Source: a candidate division WOR-3 bacterium
GTDB taxonomy: Bacteria > Hydrothermota > Tepidihabitantia > SM23-42 > JAOAFX01
Reading direction: 5' to 3'
Assembly: GCA_039802205.1 (NCBI GenBank)
Contig: JBDRWD010000019.1
Location: 1 to 37,644, forward strand
DNA length: 37,644 nucleotides
Below the pieces are notes generated by a model that saw only the letters and a list, made by a program, of their open reading frames with translations, was not told the DNA's origin and ran no database searches. Every line of letters starts with the position of its first letter. Position 1 is the first letter of the stretch. A program made the translations under genes and the position numbers. Shown in pieces: positions 33,817-37,644 of the stretch.

Positions 33817-35523
33817 TTACTGATCTGCCAATTGAAACTGGTACAACCGCCAGAACCATCCTTTTTTTCTGAGCAATTGTCCGGGCGGTCCTTCTTCTAC
33901 GACCTTACCTTTATCAAGCAGATAGATATAATCACAATTTGCAAGAACAGCCAGACGGTGTGAAACTATGATGATAGTCTTTCCCAGAATTTTAAAAATC
34001 CGGTGCATGAGTTTTTTCTCAGTCTCTGCATCAAGGTTGCTGGTTGCATCATCAAGAATCAGGATTGGGGTTTCGTTTAACAGCGCCCGGGCAATCGCCA
34101 GCCGTTGTTTTTCACCGCCTGATAGCCTTAACCCACGCTCCCCAATCAATTCATCAAAACCTTTTGGGAGATTTTTAATAAACTCAGTCAACTGACAGAT
34201 TTCAATAACGCTCTCTATTTTTTCCTTTGGAATATCTCTCCCCCAGGTTAGATTATTGGATATGGTATCCGAAAATAGCACAGGTTCCTGAGAGACATAG
34301 GAAAACAAAGCACGATACTTCTTCAAATCAAGTTGTGTGATAGGATAACCATTTAATTTGATTTGCCCTTCCATAGGTTCGGCTAACCGGAGCAGGAGTT
34401 TCAACAGCGTGGTTTTGCCTGAACCCACCCTTCCTGCGATTCCTATCTTCTTGCCCGCGGGGATGAGAATATTGATATCTCGTAACACATGAGGTGAATC
34501 TTCTTTATACGCAAAACCCAAATGTTCGGTACGGATTGTGCTAAAACTAAAATCTGTTCTCGTTCCCGTCTCCTGCACCTCTGGTGGATAGTTCTTTATC
34601 TCTTCAATCCGCTTTACCTGGACTTCGGCACGCTTTTTTATCACAAAAAAGTTCGCAATATCAATCATGGGATGGAGTAGGGTTAAAATATAAGCCATAA
34701 AGGCAATGAGGCCTCCCACGGTGATTACATGTTTAATAACCAGTATTCCTCCACATAATAAAACGAGCACGATAGCGATCTCTTCTACTGAGACAAACAT
34801 ATTCTGCAGCAAAGACTCCATCCGGAAGACTTTTTTTGCCGAATCAATTCTTCTTTGTAGTAATTTTTTGAACACCGCTTCATTCTGTGCCTCCAGATTG
34901 TACGCCTTGATGATACGGATACCGGAGAAGTTCGATTGGAGATCGCTATGTATCAGAGAAATCACCTCCCGCAAGTTTTTAAAATATTGGTAGAGTTTTG
35001 GTGAAAAATATTGATAACCAAAAATGATAAGGGACATGGGAAGAACAGCGATAAGCATGAGCCGCCATTCAATCCGGCACAGAAAATAGATTGCAAAGGT
35101 GATGGTGAATATTCCTTCTAAAGGGCGGAAAATCCCGGAACAAGCAAACCAAGATAATTCCCCTAGGTCTAAATCTATCCTTTCCAATACATCACCTGCC
35201 GGGAATGCATTTAAAAACCTGTGCCCCTGTTTGATGATTCTCCGGAAGACATTATTCCGTTCCTGGAGGTTAAAAATTTCATTGGTTCGACCCCGGCTAT
35301 AGGGAAGGAAGACTCCAGCAACAGAACGGAGTAAGCCAATGATACTCAAAATCACAATGCTATTTAACAATCGTGTGGGACTAAAAGCTGATTGGATACC
35401 ATCTATGATATCTTTTAACAGATAAGGAAATAATAAAACGAGAAATGTATAACAACCAGTAAAGAGGACTAAAAAGAGAAAACGCGCCGGACGTTGTCGC
35501 CAGAAGTTAATAATTGTTTTCAT
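33817..35523 (-). CDS. ABC exporter half-transporter, degenerate-site subunit
   Basis: Type IV (ABCB-like) exporter half: six membrane helices (about 15-300), then an ATPase domain with Walker A GRVGSGKTT, the canonical signature LSGGEKQRLAIARAL, Walker B ILILDDATS and H-loop VSHR. The catalytic glutamate after Walker B is Asp, as in the TM287/LmrC-type subunit of heterodimeric exporters. The start is ATG 35523 (TGATG overlap with the partner). GTG 35526 is an alternative. The cargo is not predictable; lipids or drugs are typical of the family. Confidence 0.9.
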   Translation of the reverse strand: MKTIINFWRQRPARFLFLVLFTGCYTFLVLLFPYLLKDIIDGIQSAFSPTRLLNSIVILSIIGLLRSVAGVFLPYSRGRTNEIFNLQERNNVFRRIIKQGHRFLNAFPAGDVLERIDLDLGELSWFACSGIFRPLEGIFTITFAIYFLCRIEWRLMLIAVLPMSLIIFGYQYFSPKLYQYFKNLREVISLIHSDLQSNFSGIRIIKAYNLEAQNEAVFKKLLQRRIDSAKKVFRMESLLQNMFVSVEEIAIVLVLLCGGILVIKHVITVGGLIAFMAYILTLLHPMIDIANFFVIKKRAEVQVKRIEEIKNYPPEVQETGTRTDFSFSTIRTEHLGFAYKEDSPHVLRDINILIPAGKKIGIAGRVGSGKTTLLKLLLRLAEPMEGQIKLNGYPITQLDLKKYRALFSYVSQEPVLFSDTISNNLTWGRDIPKEKIESVIEICQLTEFIKNLPKGFDELIGERGLRLSGGEKQRLAIARALLNETPILILDDATSNLDAETEKKLMHRIFKILGKTIIIVSHRLAVLANCDYIYLLDKGKVVEEGPPGQLLRKKGWFWRLYQFQLADQ

Positions 35524-37313
35524 CACTCAATCCTTTGGTCCAGATACTGGAGTTGATAAAAATGGCAGTAAAACCCTTTTTTCTTTAAAAGTTCGCCATG
35601 ACTGCCTTCCTCCACCAATCTTCCCTGATGGATAACCAAGATCCGATCAGCCAGTCGGGTAGTGGTGAGCCGGTGGGCAATGATTATCGCCGTCCGCTGC
35701 TGCAGAAGTTCTTTGAGTCCTTCTTGAATGATCTTTTCGCTTTGCGGGTCTACCGCCGAGGTTGCCTCGTCCAGGACGATTATCTCCGGATCAAAAATCA
35801 ATGCCCGGGCAAAGGATAATAATTGACGTTCACCAAAGGAAAGATTTATCCCTTGTTCAATGATATCAGTCTCATAGCCCTGGGGTAGTTGCAATATCTT
35901 TTCATGGATCCCGAGCCTCTTTGCTGCTTCTAAAACTTTTTCTGGTGGGATCTCTTTATGAAAAAGACGGAGATTATCCAAGACGGTGCCGGGAAAAAGG
36001 ACTACATCCTGGGGGACAAAGCCAATGCGCCGGCGTAAGGAGTAGCGATTTATTTTTCTGAGATTTATATCATCAATCAAAATCTCTCCATGAATGGGTT
36101 GATAATACTTCAACAAAAGGAAAACAATTGAAGTCTTGCCCCCGCCGGTCGCACCCACCAATGCGATTCTTTCGCCTTTCTTTATCTCAAAATTTAGATC
36201 TTTCAATACCCAATCTTCGTCTTCGTAAGAGAAGCGCACATCTTTGAATTTTATCCCTTTCTCCAATTTTTCAAAAATGCATTCTTCGATTTTATCTTCA
36301 TATTCCGAAGGTAATCTTAGAATATGGAAAATCCTCTCGGCCGCAGCAAAAGAACGCTCAATGAGGTTAATCTGGTCCGAGAGACCGCGCAAAGGACCAA
36401 AAAATCTCGTAAGATAATTGACGAATAAAAAGAGGGTACCGATGGTTATTGCACCTTTCAATGCCCATAGTCCCCCTATCCCCAGGATCAAAATGATACC
36501 CACTATCTCACCCAGGTCCACCAGAAACCAAATCCGATACCAGTAGAGCATCGATTTCATCTCCAGGTCAAATTTCTCCTGACCCAGATTGTTGATCTTT
36601 GTTAGAAAATTATCTTCCTGCCGAAAACTCTGGACTACTGGTAAGGCACGGAGGGTCTCCATGACAAAACTATTTATCTCGGCGATCTTTTTACGGAGTT
36701 TGAGATAAACCGGTCGGACATGTTTCCCAAACCACCAAAAGGCATAAAGAAAGACAGGGAAAAGGATTAAAATCAATAAGTATAATCTAAAATGTACTAT
36801 CATCATGATAATGGACATGCCTAAAAGTAATATCACATCCTGTGCCAGCACTACTGCGGTAGAAGAGAATAGATTCTTCAGTGTCTCCGCATCTCCTTCT
36901 ACTCGGGTGATCAATCTACCTACCGGATTTTTATCAAAGAAAACAACGGGTAAGGTGAGAACATGTTTGAATAAATCAAATTTTAAATCGGCTATTGCCC
37001 GTTCACCGATCATCGCTATCTCTATCTGCTGCAAATAGCGAATTAAAATAATCGCTCCTTGAATGACCAGGTAGCCCAAGGCAATCACCACAAGCCCCTT
37101 AACATTACCCTGAGGAATCTCATAATCAATCACCCTTTTAATCAAAACCGGACCGATGAGCGCAAGCAGGGTGGAAATGAGCAGGAGTAAAATTGCAATG
37201 ATTATCTTTTTGATATATGGCTTGAAATAAGGAACAAACTTCTGGATTAAACGGATATCCCTCCGCGCTCTATCTTCATCCTCTAATGTCGGTTCTTCCT
37301 CGTGCCACCACAT
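35523..37313 (-). CDS. ABC exporter half-transporter, catalytic-site subunit
   Basis: 596 residues: an acidic N-terminal lead (MWWHEEEPTLEDED), six membrane helices (about 35-320), and an ATPase domain with Walker A GATGGGKTS, Walker B IIVLDEATSAVD with the catalytic Glu, and H-loop AHR. Its signature is LSFGERQ, deviating from LSGGQ. Paired with the Asp-bearing partner, this gives one competent and one degenerate ATP site, as in TM287/288 and LmrCD. The long N-terminal lead is also common in this subunit type. The ATG lies 11 bases after the -10 box with no ribosome site. Confidence 0.9.
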   Translation of the reverse strand: MWWHEEEPTLEDEDRARRDIRLIQKFVPYFKPYIKKIIIAILLLLISTLLALIGPVLIKRVIDYEIPQGNVKGLVVIALGYLVIQGAIILIRYLQQIEIAMIGERAIADLKFDLFKHVLTLPVVFFDKNPVGRLITRVEGDAETLKNLFSSTAVVLAQDVILLLGMSIIMMIVHFRLYLLILILFPVFLYAFWWFGKHVRPVYLKLRKKIAEINSFVMETLRALPVVQSFRQEDNFLTKINNLGQEKFDLEMKSMLYWYRIWFLVDLGEIVGIILILGIGGLWALKGAITIGTLFLFVNYLTRFFGPLRGLSDQINLIERSFAAAERIFHILRLPSEYEDKIEECIFEKLEKGIKFKDVRFSYEDEDWVLKDLNFEIKKGERIALVGATGGGKTSIVFLLLKYYQPIHGEILIDDINLRKINRYSLRRRIGFVPQDVVLFPGTVLDNLRLFHKEIPPEKVLEAAKRLGIHEKILQLPQGYETDIIEQGINLSFGERQLLSFARALIFDPEIIVLDEATSAVDPQSEKIIQEGLKELLQQRTAIIIAHRLTTTRLADRILVIHQGRLVEEGSHGELLKKKGFYCHFYQLQYLDQRIE

Positions 37314-37324
37314 CTCAATTTTTT

Positions 37325-37352
37325 ATTATCCACAAAATCCCTAATGCGTCAA
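37325..37352 (-). promoter_or_regulatory. promoter of the ABC exporter pair, near-leaderless
   Basis: On the minus strand TTGACG (37352-37347), 16 bp, GATAAT (37330-37325), then 11 bases to the ATG at 37313, predicting a leader of only about five bases. Both boxes deviate by one base from consensus. Confidence 0.5.
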
Positions 37353-37464
37353 GGATGTATCCAGCTGAGTCCTCTCCGCTTTTTCTCAAATTATTTTTAT
37401 GCGCTTGATTATTAGATGCAGCCGCACAGGGTGTAAAATACCCTAAGATTTAAAAACATTTATC

Positions 37465-37482
37465 CGCAGGCTAAAGCCTGCG
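37465..37482. repeat. REP-like palindrome, copy 1
   Basis: CGCAGGCT-AA-AGCCTGCG, perfect 8-bp arms, followed by CCTACC. It shares the GGCTAAAGCC core and trailing CCTAC with copy 2. Confidence 0.7.
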
Positions 37483-37537
37483 CCTACCATTTTACCGGTT
37501 ACCACCCAAGAATTTCAGGTTGGCATTTTTTATTTAT

Positions 37538-37555
37538 GCAAGGCTAAAGCCTTGC
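37538..37555. repeat. REP-like palindrome, copy 2
   Basis: GCAAGGCT-AA-AGCCTTGC, perfect 8-bp arms, followed by CCTACG. The arms differ from copy 1 by compensating changes, which suggests selection on the hairpin. Confidence 0.7.
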
Positions 37556-37644
37556 CCTACGAGAAGGGATCAATCAAAACCTTGTCCGAGACTGAAATTA
37601 TGGGATGCCCGCACCTATTTGCCCATAGATTTTATTGTCACTAA

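Larger units (their letters stand above)
37353..37644. other. 292-bp non-coding end of window with REP-like repeats
   Basis: No gene recognised up to the window edge. The stretch holds two related palindromes (37465-37482 and 37538-37555) and a weak AGGGT/ACCCT hairpin (37428-37444). It looks like a cluster of dispersed intergenic repeats. Confidence 0.5.

Overview
The window is a gene-dense bacterial chromosome segment with roughly 40% G+C by eye. It looks like a member of the FCB superphylum or a related candidate phylum (a WOR-3/Stahlbacteria-like lineage is my best guess, by inference only). The reasons are a C-terminal FlgD-like/T9SS-type sorting domain, two DUF2723 (TMEM260-like) membrane glycosyltransferases with TPR tails, an outer-membrane beta-barrel protein, and a very large BadF/HgdC-type activase. 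No phage, insertion sequence or CRISPR array is visible. Several short REP-like palindromes lie between genes.

Layout. Positions 226-6494 (+) form a tightly packed operon: a Crp-like regulator, prfA, prmC, nadK, recN, a CDP-alcohol phosphatidyltransferase and dapF. A lytic transglycosylase (6789-7340, +) follows. Next, on the minus strand, comes an envelope/redox cluster: a DUF4412-like exported protein (13468), a beta-barrel protein (12639), a 1358-residue double-ASKHA activase (12042), and a 58-codon cysteine-rich gene right behind it (7946-7770). Then come a small HEAT-repeat gene (+) and an exported nitroreductase with a Tat-like signal and a sorting tail (-). The block rpsP-khpA-[hairpin]-trmD-rplS-rnhB-yraN-tRNA-Arg (-) lacks rimM. 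Upstream of it lies ruvX-mltG-cyclase-like A-cyclase-like B-GGDEF (-), all with overlapping or nearly touching reading frames. A divergent putative lipoprotein, a DUF2723/HIT/PP-loop/DUF2723 cluster (-) and a heterodimeric ABC exporter pair (-) complete the window.

The most interesting part is 18679-24748. Two long cytosolic paralogues each carry a class III nucleotidyl-cyclase-like domain. They keep the two metal aspartates and the purine-site lysine, but by eye-alignment they lack the usual transition-state Asn and Arg. They are translationally coupled to each other and to a GAF-GGDEF diguanylate cyclase, downstream of the cell-wall terminase mltG. A Crp-like protein with a cAMP-type phosphate-binding cassette sits 18 kb away. 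Together they suggest a nucleotide second-messenger circuit tied to envelope growth. This is a hypothesis.

A second theme is promoter architecture. All ten sigma-70-like promoters I could place have a 16-bp spacer. Three of them (transglycosylase, rpsP, ruvX) put the -10 box only 4-5 bases before the start codon and have no Shine-Dalgarno sequence, so these mRNAs are predicted to be leaderless. Other genes have ordinary AGGAGG sites, so both initiation modes seem to coexist.
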